A DNA stretch of 64,000 nucleotides from Gnetum montanum (lineage: Eukaryota > Streptophyta > Gnetopsida > Gnetales > Gnetaceae). The stretch lies in contig MNCI01006151.1 in NCBI GenBank assembly GCA_015680685.1, forward strand, positions 638,155 through 702,154, written 5' to 3'. Shown here in pieces: positions 34,711 to 47,190 of this stretch. The notes under the pieces are model-generated. The model ran no database searches, was not told where the DNA came from, and saw only the letters and a list, made by a program, of their open reading frames with translations. How positions within the stretch are numbered: the first letter of the stretch is position 1; each line of letters starts with the position of its first letter. A program made the translations under genes and the position numbers.

Positions 34711-35830
34711 GGACACAATGTTGAAGTCAGATCCATCCCATATGATCCCAAAAATTAGTTTTCAGTCCTTGCCTGACATAGTGCCTCAAGAACCCATAAA
34801 AGCTTAATTTTAACATAATTAGAACATATGATGTCCTTTTTTTTAACATATGAATAATGATTTCCAAAATGTTTCACCCTTTTGAAAGTAATGGTGAGGT
34901 CAGATTTATCATTTGAGAATTTAATAATTTAATGATATCATAAACTGTGCCCTAAAAGATCATAACTTAGGGTAACTAATTATGCCTATCAATTTAATAT
35001 GCATGACTTAAAAATTTAACCTCTTAGACCATCTTGGGTGTTAAGATTAAGTGCTTAACCTTATAGATAAGATAGTCTTAGATTCCTAAATCTTTAGTTG
35101 TCATTGGTTACACTACTATAGTTAGTGTCTTAAGGGGGTAGAAATGTAGTAAATAATTAGATAATAAGAATTAGATAATGTAGTTAAATATTACCAAAAT
35201 TAGTTGATTAGTTGATGAACAAAAATGGTCAAAAGAATGTATATCAATTTATCTTGCAATCAAATGATACAGTTGAATAAAATGAAGAGTCATAATCTTG
35301 TTTCGATAAGATGTATGATACCCATAAAGAGCAATGGCCTAGAAGAGAATCTAAGAATAAGAATGAAAGTTGCAACATACAATGTGCTTGCAAGATCCCT
35401 AATGAGTGAGAAACAACATCTGCTATGTCCACCATGGGCATTGGACTAGCATGAGTATCACTGCCAAACTTATTTTACCATCAAATTGAACCTAATTTGA
35501 AGAAGATGTTCCCATCAATTCAACATATAATTCCATTTCCCAGTGCATATTCTACTTACTTTGAATCTTTAATAAATAAATTAGATCTCAAAATTTAAGA
35601 ACAGATGTTGTTGATGGATAACACTCATCACGAACAATTTACCAATTTCTCTATCATGATTAATGAAGATGGGTCAACAACATTTTTCATTGAGACCTTG
35701 GATTATATTTGGTACAATGTCTAATTCTTCCAAATGCCAAGTTACTAGAGTTAATTTCTAAAGAAGAATTGGAGAAGAATCAAGATCAAGCCTTGCCATC
35801 CTAAATAAGACCATCCAATCATATACCACT
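34711..35830. other. Interior of the family X element, no recognised gene
   Basis: AT-rich. The frames at 35225-35449 (plus) and 35244-35441 (minus) overlap and have no domain. Confidence 0.35.
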
Positions 35831-36371
35831 TGTTGGAAAAATGAAGACAAATACATTAGTATTTTTTGTTGTATTTCATTTGATCTTTTTAAAAGGATAT
35901 TACATTTTAAATAATGATATGAAAAAAATAATATAAAATATAAAGGGGTTAGTTTTTAAAGTGATGCTGATATGGGGATGTGTTTTATCCTGCATGTGTT
36001 AGGATTGGGATTTGGTCCTAATGTTTCCTTATAAATAGAAGGCTTGGGGTAGCCTTTACTAAGGTGTGTTTTTGATGCGGAAGCATTGTGTTGAGGTTTT
36101 ACCTTGGAGACAAGAGTCTGAGATTTGAGATATGTTGGAGTAATAGATTGGGTGCTTGGGAAAGCTATAAGGATGGCTTATGTCCTTAAGATTTGAGTAG
36201 AATAGAAGGCAAATTAGCATTGTTGTGGAGGGAAGTGCCCAAACCATGTAAATCTCTATGTTCTTCTGATATTTTCTTTCACTATTTTCATTTTGCTTTT
36301 ATAGCAAATGTTTGCTAGAGTTTACAACAATTTTTTCAATGATTTACAGTGTCTATTTAATTTGCTACAAC
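35831..36371 (+). mobile_element. Possible copia-type LTR within the family X element
   Basis: The segment starts TGTTGGAAAAATG, contains a strong TATA box TTATAAATAG (36029-36038) and ends CTACAACA at about 36371, features common in Ty1/copia LTRs. No second copy, target-site duplication or primer-binding site was confirmed, and the 3' limit is uncertain (up to about 36510). Confidence 0.3.
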
Positions 36372-36987
36372 ACGATATTTTCTGCCTTTAATGTTTTATT
36401 CAGATCTACATCATTGCAATAATTTCTCCAAAGATTCTCTAGTGTATTTTCATATTTGATCTAATGATTGTTTTATTGAAACTATCACTTCCGATTATAA
36501 CACCACAAATGGTAGAATTACAACTATTCTCATTAATTCCTACGATTGATCAAGATTAAGAAGTATTTTAACCTTACTTTTATTTATGATTTTCATAATT
36601 TTATTTATTTTTTAATTTATATTTTAGTTAGATAATTAAAATATCTAAGGTAATGGAAGTTGGGAATAAAGGATTTGCGCTACCTTCACTTGGGTAACTA
36701 AATATGAGTTGCATTGTGTGACCTTGGTTAGGACAGGTGATTGGTGGTTAGTAGATCTTTAATTCACCTCTTATCATTATCTTAGAAAATGAGGAAAGTT
36801 TTGAAAAAGTAATATTTAATAATTATATATATATATTCTTCTCATATATATTTTGTTTATAGAATACATAAGAAACAACTTCAAGTTCAAAGGAGAAATC
36901 AAATTATTGGAGCATAAGATCATAACAAAAGCATTCTAGCTAGAAAGAGATAGTGAACATGGACTTGTTCAAAGACAAACAAAACCT
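36372..36987. other. Interior of the family X element before the 3' LTR
   Basis: No frame was recognised. It ends in a purine tract at 36988-36995. Confidence 0.35.
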
Positions 36988-37000
36988 AAGGGGGATAGCA

Positions 37001-37522
37001 TATAATATCTCCATTCTCAAATGGTATTGCTACATAATGAAGATGATGCCTCTTCATAACAAGTGTTATTGTTATCATAACAAGACTCGAAAGGGCATGT
37101 TATAATTGAGACTTGAAAAGGTGAATTGTAATAATGGACATATCTCTTGAGGTGACCTTTGGAGGTTTGACCTAAGATATTTATACTTGATTTTAGAGGT
37201 TGTACCAACATGAAGTGGCGGAGCTAGTAAAGGCAAGTAATGGGTGTTAGGTAAAGTAGGATAGAAAGTGGACTAGCCATCCCTTTGGGATAGTTGTAGG
37301 CCTAACTATGATGGAAATGTTAGATTACCTCTAAGGGATAGATGTTGAAGGAAGAAAATCCCAAGGAACACTCTCAAAGCATGATCCATATGCACTATTC
37401 CACATCAATAAAGAATTCTTTACTCTTCTCTTCTACATTTTCCTTATTATTTTCATTACACATAATTTCAAATGTTACATATATTTGATGTTTGTCATGA
37501 CATCTGGGAATAGGATGTCACA
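37001..37522 (+). repeat. 3' LTR, family X
   Basis: Starts TATAATATCTCC (the decayed TGTAACATCCCC) and ends AGGATGTCACA, matching 32115-32684 block by block. The terminal TG has become TA through one transition. Confidence 0.85.
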
Positions 37523-38640
37523 GGTATATTCTTAGATACATTAGTTGCTGTTAAAGATTCCCTATGTGCTACACAATGAATAGAAATAAGATTTCGTATC
37601 TTCTCTTTCAAATATGTAACCAAACCCTTTTCATGTCAAATCATTGAAGAAGCACCATCAATAGATATAATAATCAAGTTTTCAAAAGACAAGCCCATTT
37701 CATTCATTCATTCTTATAAAACACCAAATATTGTGTCTCCTTTCACATTTGGAAAATATAAAATTTTATTCATTTTAGATATTGATGCATCAAACACATT
37801 TGATTTCAAATATGTTACATAAATGTTAAATTTTTTTTCTAAAGTATGATATGTATTTTTATTAATCATCAATGAAAAATAACAATTTCATTTAATACTA
37901 TTTCTTTGGTCTTATTTAAGATATTTAGATATAGAAAAGAGAAACTAACTAGTTTCCTTTCTATTTGTGTAAGCTAAGTAATTTATATTTGTAGGCATAT
38001 AAGAAACCTCTAACTATCCAATAAATTTACATAATAACTCATACATTCATAATGCTAGATTTTCATTGCATATATAATATGCTATATTCATTGTAGTTAT
38101 GACTCTCTTTTTGTTAACTTTCTCAAATTTTTTTAATGTGCTCTTACATAGGTATGATTTTATTATTTAGCATATCCATCCAACTTTTCTAAGAGTCTCT
38201 ATGAGCTAAGAATTTTTCATGAGTTGTTATTGCATCATGTTGTATTATTTTGCATCCATTTCTAGTTTCCTAACAATCAATATTTTTGTATCTTTCACAA
38301 TATCTACATTTCATTACAACTTTATTACCATCAACTACATCTCTTAACTAATCATACCTTCATAACCAATCTTTCTAAAAATTTTATAAATCTATTTTTA
38401 TTTTTAACTTAAAGATTTTCAATATCATTCTTATCATCTAAATCTGAACTTCTATTTTTATAAAAATTTGAAGGTGTTTTAAAAATTTCATGATATATAT
38501 AAATATGTTCTTCCTTAGCTATACTATGTTCAACATTTACTTTAGTTTGTGAAGTGCTAGCTTTGGTTTTTCCACCAAAAATATTAGGTAAATTAAGTTG
38601 TTGTTGTTGTTTTTTTTCTTTGTTATTTTCCATTTTCACC
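37523..38640 (-). pseudogene. hAT-type transposase pseudogene (ZMYM/ZBED-like), N-terminal half
   Basis: The minus frame starts at ATG 38637-38639 (76 residues open, 38409-38639): a charged, Gln-rich N terminus (four consecutive Gln). About 38200-38320 gives a C-x2-C zinc-finger segment with ERYKN, as in the TTF/BED-type fingers of this family. At 37600-37670 the catalytic-region signature DGASSMIGHEKG-like, with HCVAHRE following, is readable. The gene then breaks at 37523 by insertion of the family X LTR element and continues at 32114. The combined coding length of about 2.3 kb suits a 700-800 residue transposase. Many stops lie between the recognisable blocks, so it is a pseudogene. Confidence 0.65.
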
Positions 38641-40879
38641 TATTCATTACAATTAAATGTATAAATTAAAATAAACAGAAATTGAGTAATGAAACTAAAA
38701 CTCAAACAAAAATGAAAAGTGAAAAAAAAGAAGTAAAAATCAAATATTCTAGTAAACGTTGATAAACTATAGATCTAAGTCAAAGATTTTTGAAATGCAA
38801 AACGACTTAACAAACATGATAAATGACATTTTGCCAATGGTGCCACATTGAACAACACTATCAATAATATAATCCAAATATAGAGTTGGACCAAAACTAA
38901 AATAATTCAGAATCCAAGGATTGAAAATGATATAGAAAACAACTAAGAATCTGAAACATGAAACGTTGTGCAACTACATACCATCACTTTACTTACACTA
39001 AAAGATCTCAAGTATGGAAATAATTTTTGGTTTTTAAAATCAAAAGTATCCTTAAATTTAGAAACAAAATTAAACAAAACCACAAGACAATACATAACAA
39101 TAAACCAGAAAATATGTTCAAGTATAAAGTTTCAAAGAAATAAAATATAAAGCATTTTAATAAAATAAAACAAATAGAAACTGAGTAATGAAATTGTAAG
39201 AAAAATGAAAAGTGGAATGAACACTAAAAATCCAATATTCTAGCATATGTTGCTAAAGGCAATTGTGACTCTTATATTTAAAAAGTAGAGTGAGTTATAT
39301 CGATGTAATGAATCACTTAGAAAATTGGGATTCAATAGAATTAATTTTATCACAATGAATCACACCAAGATCTAAGGAAATTCTAAATAAGAAATATAAG
39401 TCACACTTATGTTCTTCCAAGTTAGGTCTAAATTTCAATGACAACGGTAATAGCTAAAGACATAGCTTCAATTGCACTAATGTAGAAGAAAAACATGTGC
39501 TCAAACATATGACTATTGAAACTTAAAAATTTGTTGAATAAGTGGGTTTTGAATTTAACATAAAAATATATTACAAAACTAGGTAGTAGAACACATATGG
39601 TAGAAAAATGGTAAATCTAATTTTGTCTTTCCCTTGGTTGTGTTTGTGATAAAAAAAAAGTTTGCTTTCTAGACCATATAAACATAAAAGTTCTATAGAC
39701 TGTTATAAATTTTTGAATTTATTAAAAATAGTTAAAAGAATCCATGAATAATAAATTCATAACTACTCAAAAAGGCCCACAAAATACTTTTATTGATATA
39801 CAAAAAAAAAAATCTTAGAGGACATTAAATTTTAATAGCTTAAACAAGTAGAGAATGACATCATTGTCATAGTGTAATAATAATAGGAGGGTCCACTAGG
39901 AGTGGTGCATGATATTATGAGCATAGTGTGTCTACCACAGTCAAATAAAATCACAAAATAATAGAAAGAAATAAAGAATTGAGAAGAAAATAAGATACAT
40001 CCAAATACAAAGTTTTAAAGAAATTTTTAAAATAAAATGCAAATAGAAATGTTATAGAAGAATAATATGTTTTCACTATTGCCAAGCTTGATTCATGTAG
40101 ATTCAAGAGATGTAGAGGACTCCACCATTACTTTTTACATTTTGAGTAAATAAACAAAGATCAGTGGATTACATCATAAGTGTATACATATGTGCTATCC
40201 TTTTAGCCTTACTTAGTTTGGTAGTTATCTATTACTCTCTTAGCCTTCATTTTTCTACTTTAACTTTATTAATTAGATTTTGTACTCATTTTTGCTTTGC
40301 TACTTTATCAATGTATTTCCATGTAAGATACAAAAGCTTACAATAGCTTAGAATGTTAGCTTGCTATTTGTAGTCTCCACCTCTAATATTGTGTTTTTGA
40401 TTTCTTAATTCTAGTTTTTAAAAGTATATACCTTGATTATTTTACTCTTTCTTATTAAAAAGTATATAAAAAAATAAAGTTTCTTAGAGTAGGAATAGAC
40501 AAGTAACAAAAAATTTACATAGGTTTCAAAATGCATGGATAGGTATAAGGAAGCATTCACATGGTTTAGACATGTGTTAAAAGGTGATAAACAAGTGGAA
40601 TAAAGCATTCAAATGATTTCGAAAGAAGAGCCACTACACACTTTAAGATAGATCCTTGAATACAAAGTTTAAAGATTTCTATGTTGCATATAAAATTTAA
40701 AATGTATATATATTGTACTAATTTTATCACTAGTATTTGAATACATTTTTTAAAAAATCCAAACTATAATTAATAGTTTCAAAGTTAATATACATTCATA
40801 TACCTATCAAATTCCACCAATAGTTCTAGCATCCCACTTCTTGTTAAAGGGTTTCTTGTAAAGAGAAGGAGAAAGCCCT
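38641..40879. other. AT-rich flank of the hAT-like gene with dispersed internal duplications
   Basis: No gene was recognised. A block with GAAA(T/C)TGAGTAATGAAA, AAAATGAAAAGTG and CAATATTCTAG/CAAATATTCTAG occurs at about 38675-38760 and 39175-39250. A block with AAAGTTTCAAAGAAAT or AAAGTTTTAAAGAAAT occurs at about 39125 and 40009. These may be subterminal repeats of the hAT transposon (inference). Terminal inverted repeats were not found. Confidence 0.4.
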
Positions 40880-41105
40880 ATCTAAAAAGAAAAGAATGCA
40901 TTTTAAATTATCCAAGTTATGGGTTTGATTTCAATGAGTAGCGCTAAGGTATAAAGTTGTACTTAAGTTCTATGAAAGCTTCATGTTTGCCATATCGCAG
41001 TAAGACTTTTAATTTGAAAATTCCAAGTTATAAGTTCAATTCTAGTAGGTTCTTTTGAATTATAAAAGTTATACTTTAGTTCTACAAAAGTTTTGTGTTA
41101 GATTT
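40880..41105 (+). mobile_element. SINE-like element, copy 6 (two tandem copies)
   Basis: Two successive units, each with the CCAAGTTAT(G/A)-GTT(T/C) B-box segment (about 40912-40930 and 41022-41042) and the TATAAAGTTGTACTTAAGTT or TATAAAAGTTATACTTTAGT body start. The A boxes are degenerate, the second near GCAGTAAGACTTTTAA. Confidence 0.5.
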
Positions 41106-41118
41106 ATGCCCTAGAATT

Positions 41119-41143
41119 ACATACATACATACATACATACATA
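41119..41143 (+). repeat. (ACAT)n microsatellite
   Basis: Six perfect tetranucleotide units followed by ATATATAA; a simple-sequence repeat between two SINE-like copies. Confidence 0.9.
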
Positions 41144-41151
41144 TATAATAT

Positions 41152-41305
41152 GTTGAAATCCAAAATAATTTGGCTATAGATACATTCCAAGACAAATAAA
41201 TAATATGATACATTAGAAAAATTATAAAAGAATATTACAATACATCAAGTGTGATTTAAATTAATAATCTATTAATTAATAAGATAATGAGCTAACCACG
41301 TGAGC
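41152..41305 (-). mobile_element. SINE-like element, copy 7
   Basis: On the minus strand the 3' part CTTGGAATGTATCTATAG and TTTTGGATTTCAAC matches the family body end, and GTTAGCTCATTATCTTATTA (about 41276-41295) matches the A-box head. The middle is degraded. Confidence 0.45.
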
Positions 41306-42944
41306 CAATAGTCACTAGTAGAGGTACATATAGTCATCTATTTTTGGTTTTAACAAGTTCCTTCCACTAAGATGACAATGAGGTTTGAGGCATGACTTGG
41401 TTGGCTAGAGCATGTAGTTTATGGTTTACAAGTTACCAATTTGATCACAACAAATATGATGATCTAACATACTATTATGTTCTTCTTAAGTTCAAATAAA
41501 GTTTAATGTTGACTATATATTTTGAGTGTACATATAGTCATTTAGCTTTGGTTCACACATCCTACTCTCCCCTAACAATGAGGTGTAACTACCCCTTAAT
41601 TTCTCATGATGATTGTAACTATCCTAAATCCACTATAACAAGGGCTTCAAAGGTAGATTTCAAAGGGTGGATTTTAAGAGGAGAAACTTTAAAGAATTAT
41701 TGAAGATTTCTTGTAAAGCATGCCTTGCTAAAGGCATCAATTACACTACTATGTTGTAATTCTGTGAGTTCATTTCTTCCTATTTTGTTTTAGTTACTTA
41801 GCTAATGGTTTAGATAGTAGTGTGCTTGGCATTTAATTTTGGAATTTTTCTACGTTTCCTCTATAGCTCTATTTTTACACAATATTATACTTCTATTAAG
41901 GTTTTCCAAATAAGAGCTTATGTCGTATTAGAAAAGCATCTTGAACATTTTAATAGTAATGTCTTATAGAAATTGCCTATTTGAGTTTAGGGAATCTAGA
42001 TAATCTTTGATACTTTGATGTGACTAAAATAGCTTCTTTATTTATAAATTTTATTGTCTTAATATTACAATCTTGAAATTTTCAATTTTTTTGGGAAGTT
42101 CTATTATTTGTAATTCTTGACTAATAATTAACTAGCCAAATAGAAGTTTGTACTTTGTTGTTTACAAAGTGTTCTAGTAGTTAAATAAAAGTGTCGTTAA
42201 ATTATTTGTTGAGTTGAGATGGTTTGGATGATTTATAATAGATTGAATTGGAATAGCTTTATTGTGAATTATTTCCTGATGTCAATTTATCTTGCTTAAA
42301 TGTTTGAGATCCCACAAAAATTTGCTTTCATTTCTTTTCTCTTTCTAAAACCCATTAAATCTTGCTCTATTTTTAGTTTTCTTATGGAACTTTCTCTCTA
42401 AGAAAAAATTGGAGTAGATTGGTAGAATTTTTCTTAAAATTTTTTGTGAAATTTTGTTTGTTACAAGTAATGTACTATAGGGACTGTATAGACTAAGTGA
42501 TTTGACAAAATAGGAACTTTCAACAACTCATAGTATTTGACAAAGTTGAATTTCTTTTATGATAGAGAATTACAGTTTCATATAACAAACCCAATTATTT
42601 CAACATTCACAATAGCAAACACATACTCATGATTAGTTTGTTTCATAATGACTGAGTTTATTTGAAGATATCTTGGCCATAGTGTTGCTAGAAAACTAGC
42701 AAGCACCTAAACCCTATTTGAAGAACACCTTCATTTCCTATGATCCTAGTCACAAGACTAGAGGTGCAACATTGGCAATCCCAAATGGTTGCCAATAGGA
42801 ATACCTTTTGGAAACATATAAGAATCTAAAACATAACTTATGATGATGATTTTTGGGGCTTTTTGATAATCCAAGTTAATGAAAGAATGTCAAAAACATA
42901 CTTATATTAAGTTATTGAAATACCAAAAAGAAGTAGGTATAATA
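41306..42944. other. AT-rich intergenic DNA
   Basis: No gene was recognised. Near 41390-41460 a further tRNA-like head (TTGGTTGGCTAGAGCATG) may be another decayed SINE-like copy. The frame at 41506-41703 has no domain. Confidence 0.35.
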
Positions 42945-43580
42945 GTAGGAGATGATGAAAGATAAGCCACTATTTAGACTTTAGGAGGATGTGCCATCTC
43001 CACCACTAAATATTAAAGTAGCAATAAAGACTCAAGGTGATGGAGTAAGAACTAGTAAACTAGGAACTTTTCATCAAGTACTTATTAGACACTTTAGATA
43101 TTATTAGCCTTCCATGAGCCACATTGAGAAAGTATCTTAAACAGTAAGCTAATAGCAAGATGATCTCTCCAACCTATTTAGTGCTCAATGAAGTCACACC
43201 ACCATTTAAGTGAACCCTATTGTAAAAGGTGTTATAGTTACTTTACCCATTATGTAATATCTGAAGATATAAGGTAATGTTATAGCCTTTTCAATCATGC
43301 TAGAGGAGGGGGATGAAGCCACTGTTATAGTGATTCTATACAAAACATAAGAGCTGACTATAGAAGTGGTGGTAGATAGAATTAGATAAGTACTAAAGGT
43401 GCCTGTAATACCACTACCACACTTCACTGTAATGAAAAAGATTTAAATGTTTGGATAAAGTGGTTCAATGTGTGTTGGATCAAGGATGAGTAAATCCTAA
43501 TATGAAAAAGTATTAGATAGATTGGTGGGAGTTAGGCCATTAATACTATATATCTTTAATGTCCTAAAAGATATCTATCA

Positions 43581-44023
43581 TGTCCCTATTTCAAATTGAA
43601 GCTGTTCCATAATCATAATGGTGTCTATTTGTAATACATGGTGTAATTATTATAATAAGACCCTAATAGACATATTGTAATAATGAGAATGTATTTCCAG
43701 AACACCTTTAAAGGTTTGAATTGAGGTATTTATGCATAGGAATTAGATGTCATATCAACATGAAGTTGTAGAGTTGATAAAGATGAGTAATGGGTACTAG
43801 GTGAAGTGGGATAGGAAGCTAATTGGCCATTACTTTTGGCTAGGTATAGATCTAACTATGGTGACAATGTTAAATCCTCTCTAAAGGATATATTTCAAAG
43901 GAATATTACCTTAGGGAATCCTTAAAGCATGATCCAAATACATTATTTCCATATTAATAAAATTCTTATTTATTTTCTTCTACATTTTTTCATGGCATTC
44001 AAAAATGAAATGTCGTACTGTCA
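43581..44023 (+). mobile_element. Decayed solo LTR, family X, inside repeat copy B
   Basis: Begins TGTCCCTATTTC (compare TGTAACATCCCCATTCCC) and ends near ATGTCGTACTGTCA. Internal blocks TAATGGGTACTAGGTGAAGT, GGCCATTACTTTTGGCTAGG and CATGATCCAAATACATTATT match the other family X LTRs in order. It is shorter than they are, through deletions near the 5' end. The target-site duplication was not resolved. No internal element sequence adjoins it. Confidence 0.65.
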
Positions 44024-45572
44024 CTAGTACCTATTTTGAGCTTATTAAAATAAAGGAAAAATTAATGATTGTTGAAATCCAATTTCAACATGTAGAGACA
44101 TTGAAGTAGTAATAGAGTAATAAATTCACCTAACTTAACTATCCTATCTAGGAATCCACTAGCTTAGTCTTACAAGGGATAAGACCATTATCAGTGGCTA
44201 AGAAACTTAAGTGGAGATGAAGAATGAAAAAGTTACCTATGACACATGCTTATTTAAACCAATGGTTAATGGTCTTAACAAGAACATAGTTGTGATCCAT
44301 AAGGAGAATAGAGAATTAGCCAAGGAAAAATAGAGGTTACTAAAATTTAATAAGTAAAAAAAAAACCAAATGGAAGAGTATCTAAAGCATCTCCAAAAGT
44401 AGTTAGCCACACCTAATGTGGATGTATGTAGGTTGGCTACTAAAAATTGAAACCTCTCCATGGAGGAAGTCAAGTCAATCAAGTAGAAGTAAACCATCGA
44501 GAGTGCAACATGAAAGAACAAGGTTACTAAGTATAAGAAAATCAAAAATCATTACAAGAAATAGGTAAGCCTTCAAAAGAAATTAATGAAAAAGAAATCC
44601 AATTGGCTAAGAAAAATCTTAATGCTATCATCTAGTATATTCTATGTGATACATGGAAATGCATATTTAATGATCTCAAAATCTAAAATTAGGCAAAGCT
44701 CAAGATGAAAGAATTGTAAATAGAGGATATGACTTATTATGTAGAGCTAGATAGCTTGCACTACATCAATCCATTGATGCTAACCACTAGAAAGTTTAGT
44801 ATAGAGATGAGAAAATAAGTTACTACATCATACTTACTATATGAGAATGAACACAAGCTTTACCATGAAGCACTCTAGATGTTATAAGTTGCAACCATGG
44901 AGCTTAAAGTCTTCAAGGCCAAATTCATAGATCAAAGACATGTAGTAGAGGAATTCACTAGAAGAATAACAAACTACAAAGAGTTGAAGAAGATAGTGAG
45001 TATTTGACATCAAACACAAACATTTTATAGCTTGGTCTTTTAATGCTCATGAACTATTTCCAACTCAATCTTGTCTTTAGGAAGTGTGAATCACATCCAA
45101 TCTAGGTTAACTTACCTAGATCAATCATGATCTTAGGATAAAAAATAAAAAAATACAAGTCCTCGTAGAAGCATTCAAGCTAAGAGTGCAACAATAATAA
45201 CAATAGGGCAGCTATAGGAACCACCAAGATAGGAGGATCTTGAACCAATAGTAATCACTTAAGACAACAACCTTGAAAAGTTTTGTAATTTCTACATAGC
45301 TTTTGTAAGGATGGATGTGCCTAGTTTTTATTGTCTTGTCAATTTTTCAGTTACTTGAATAAGTTATTTAGTCGATTCCACTCATAAATATTTTAAAACC
45401 AATTCTACTCTAATTTTATAAACTCAAAGATGGTTTTTTAATGAGTTATAGAGGTATGATGAATAGTCAGAAATTTGGCTACATCAATGCATCAATGTTG
45501 ATGCTACTATTAGAATCAATGTAAGCTTTGCTACATTAATGTACCAATGTTAACACAGTATTAATAAATGCC

Positions 45573-45581
45573 TATATAAAT
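45573..45581 (+). promoter_or_regulatory. TATA-like box in the tail of repeat copy B
   Basis: TATATAAAT at the position equivalent to 4811-4819 of copy A. Conservation in two otherwise diverged copies supports a promoter role at insertion time. Confidence 0.35.
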
Positions 45582-46057
45582 ATGCCATCAACTATATTTT
45601 TGAAACCATTTCAATTAATAGCATAGCTAAACTTTGGAAATTTCATTTATAACTTAGAAAATTGTCAACAAGTTCTTGTACAGTGAATGTAAATTAATCA
45701 ATGAAGTCTTATTCAAGTGATCTATACCTAAACATAGCTCATGAATGACAATTAGATTAATATTTCTTCATTGCATTGTAGCATTAATGTAGCTTAGAAT
45801 TTACATTTAAAGTAATCTATAATTTAACGCACTTAACTTAATGTTTACTTTTCTTCATACTTAGAGAATAATTTAAGTTTCTCATGGATGTTACATACAT
45901 GAAATAAGTATGAACAATCTTAAGCATAAATACATTATCATTTAGTAATCGTAGGAATGTTGCCACTTTGTATGCTTATTAGTGAGATACTTGGTAAGCT
46001 AGAAACAATAATATATGTTTATGATGTATACAGAAAGTTAAAAATAGATCTTTATTA

Positions 46058-46226
46058 CATAGGCTAGATTATACATACTTTCTTGCACTTAATTTGGAAG
46101 CTCCAGGTCATGGGTTCTATTTTAGTGGACAATGCTAAGTTATATATAAAGTTTTAATTGGACTATACATCTTGGGATGTACCTACATTTCACTTGTTTT
46201 AGGTTTCAACACCCATAATTTTCTAC
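46058..46226 (+). mobile_element. SINE-like element, copy 8
   Basis: The B-box segment AGGTCATGGGTTCTATTTTA (46105-46124) is followed by a well-kept body: GTGGACAATGCTAAGTTAT, TAATTGGACTATACATCTTG, GGATGTACCTACATTTCACT and a TTTTAGGTTTCAACACCC end. The A box is degraded (ATAGGCTAGATTATAC). The body matches copies 1, 3 and 5. Confidence 0.6.
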
Positions 46227-46289
46227 ACATAGATTAAATAAATAAAATTTTAATATTTTAATATGACAACTACAACATCAATATCATAT

Positions 46290-47190
46290 GTCTCAATTAT
46301 ACTTAACCATATGGACTACATGTCATGTCACTCCTCAACCTCACTACCAAGCCTATGAGTACTATAAGACTCCTTCTCCTAAGGGTGATGTTCTATAGAC
46401 ATACTATCCTTCTCATTAGGCTACACCTCTTCCACCCATATCTCCATTACCACCTACTCCAGTTATGCAGGGTGAACTCCTTGCCAAGTCGTAGCAATGT
46501 AACACTACAAGGGTTGTTAACTCTCAATCTACTGTTGGTTTTGACAACCGCATGAAGAAAAGACCTTTCTTCAGAACCAATAGTCCAACTAAGTCCTTGT
46601 AATCACAAGCAGCTAATCCTTTAGATGCCTCATTATCAATTAAAATTTCAGAACTCCTTTAGGCCAAACATCGTGCCCAATGCATATGATCATGTTAACT
46701 CATGCTATCATCGATTGAATTAAGGTCGGCCATCTTCCTAGAAAATTTTCTAATCCTAGAAGTCCTCTTATATATTTACAAATCACTGGGAATGAACTGT
46801 GCAAGGCTCTTTTGGAAGGTTCCACTATTAACCTAATCTCTCAAGAAATGTACAAAGCCTAGAACCTGCCTCCACTAAAAAAGAGTAACAGTTGTTTAGA
46901 GTTGGCCAACCAGTCCATCACTATCCCATTAGGGCTAGTGGAGGACATTTTCACCACTATTTGTGGGTGGTCATATTTAGTTAACTTCTTAGTGATTCAA
47001 GTGAACAACGGTAAGGGGGACTTCCCAATCATAATGGGAAGAGCATGGCTAAGCACAATTGATGCGTGCCTAGGAATCCATGATCTTTCCCTGGAAATAT
47101 CAAAGGGAAATAAATTTGGGAAGATCGAGAAGAAGAAAGTTTCATACATCACATACAGAGACATAGGGTGTAATTGCGTGTAGAAGGAAT
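46290..47190 (+). pseudogene. Ty3/gypsy gag C-terminus and protease remnant
   Basis: The stretch 46290-46700 reads, in a frame with stops, as a Tyr/Pro-rich Gag C-terminal region (HYQAYEYYKTP, then LPPISPLPPTP). The protease region follows: a LLEGSTINLIS segment just before 46900, where the active-site Asp-containing triad of the family appears as Glu-Gly-Ser, then the open frame 46902-47183 (93 residues) with SITIPLGLVEDI and FPIIMGRAWLSTIDA, the usual C-terminal protease block. Proteases of this type cut the Gag-Pol polyprotein. The 5' part of gag, the primer-binding site and the 5' LTR were not found, so the element is truncated near 46290. Confidence 0.65.

Larger units (their letters stand above)
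32115..37522 (+). mobile_element. LTR retrotransposon, family X, inserted in the hAT-like gene
   Basis: 5408 bp between paired LTRs (32115-32684 and 37001-37522) with a tRNA-Met primer-binding site after the left LTR and a purine tract (AAGGGGGA, 36988-36995) before the right one. I find no gag, protease, reverse transcriptase or integrase motif in the 4.3-kb interior. It holds a GC-richer coding-like patch with a 45-bp minisatellite (33495-33985), a 94-bp duplication (34535-34710) and a possible second LTR (from 35831). It is therefore either a non-autonomous (LARD-like) element or a decayed one with replaced interior. Confidence 0.75.
42945..45870 (+). pseudogene. Unclassified repeat family, copy B, interrupted by a family X LTR
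   Basis: Matches copy A (2700-5110) in order and orientation: the segment with TTCAATCATGCTAGAGGAGG (about 43291) equals that near 2980; the coiled-coil stretch near 44230-44560 equals 3500-3820; and the tail with TATATAAAT (45573) equals 4811. A family X LTR (43581-44023) splits it at a point that is continuous in copy A (about 3255). Plus-strand reading is Glu/Lys-rich with many stops. No enzyme domain was seen. Confidence 0.55.
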
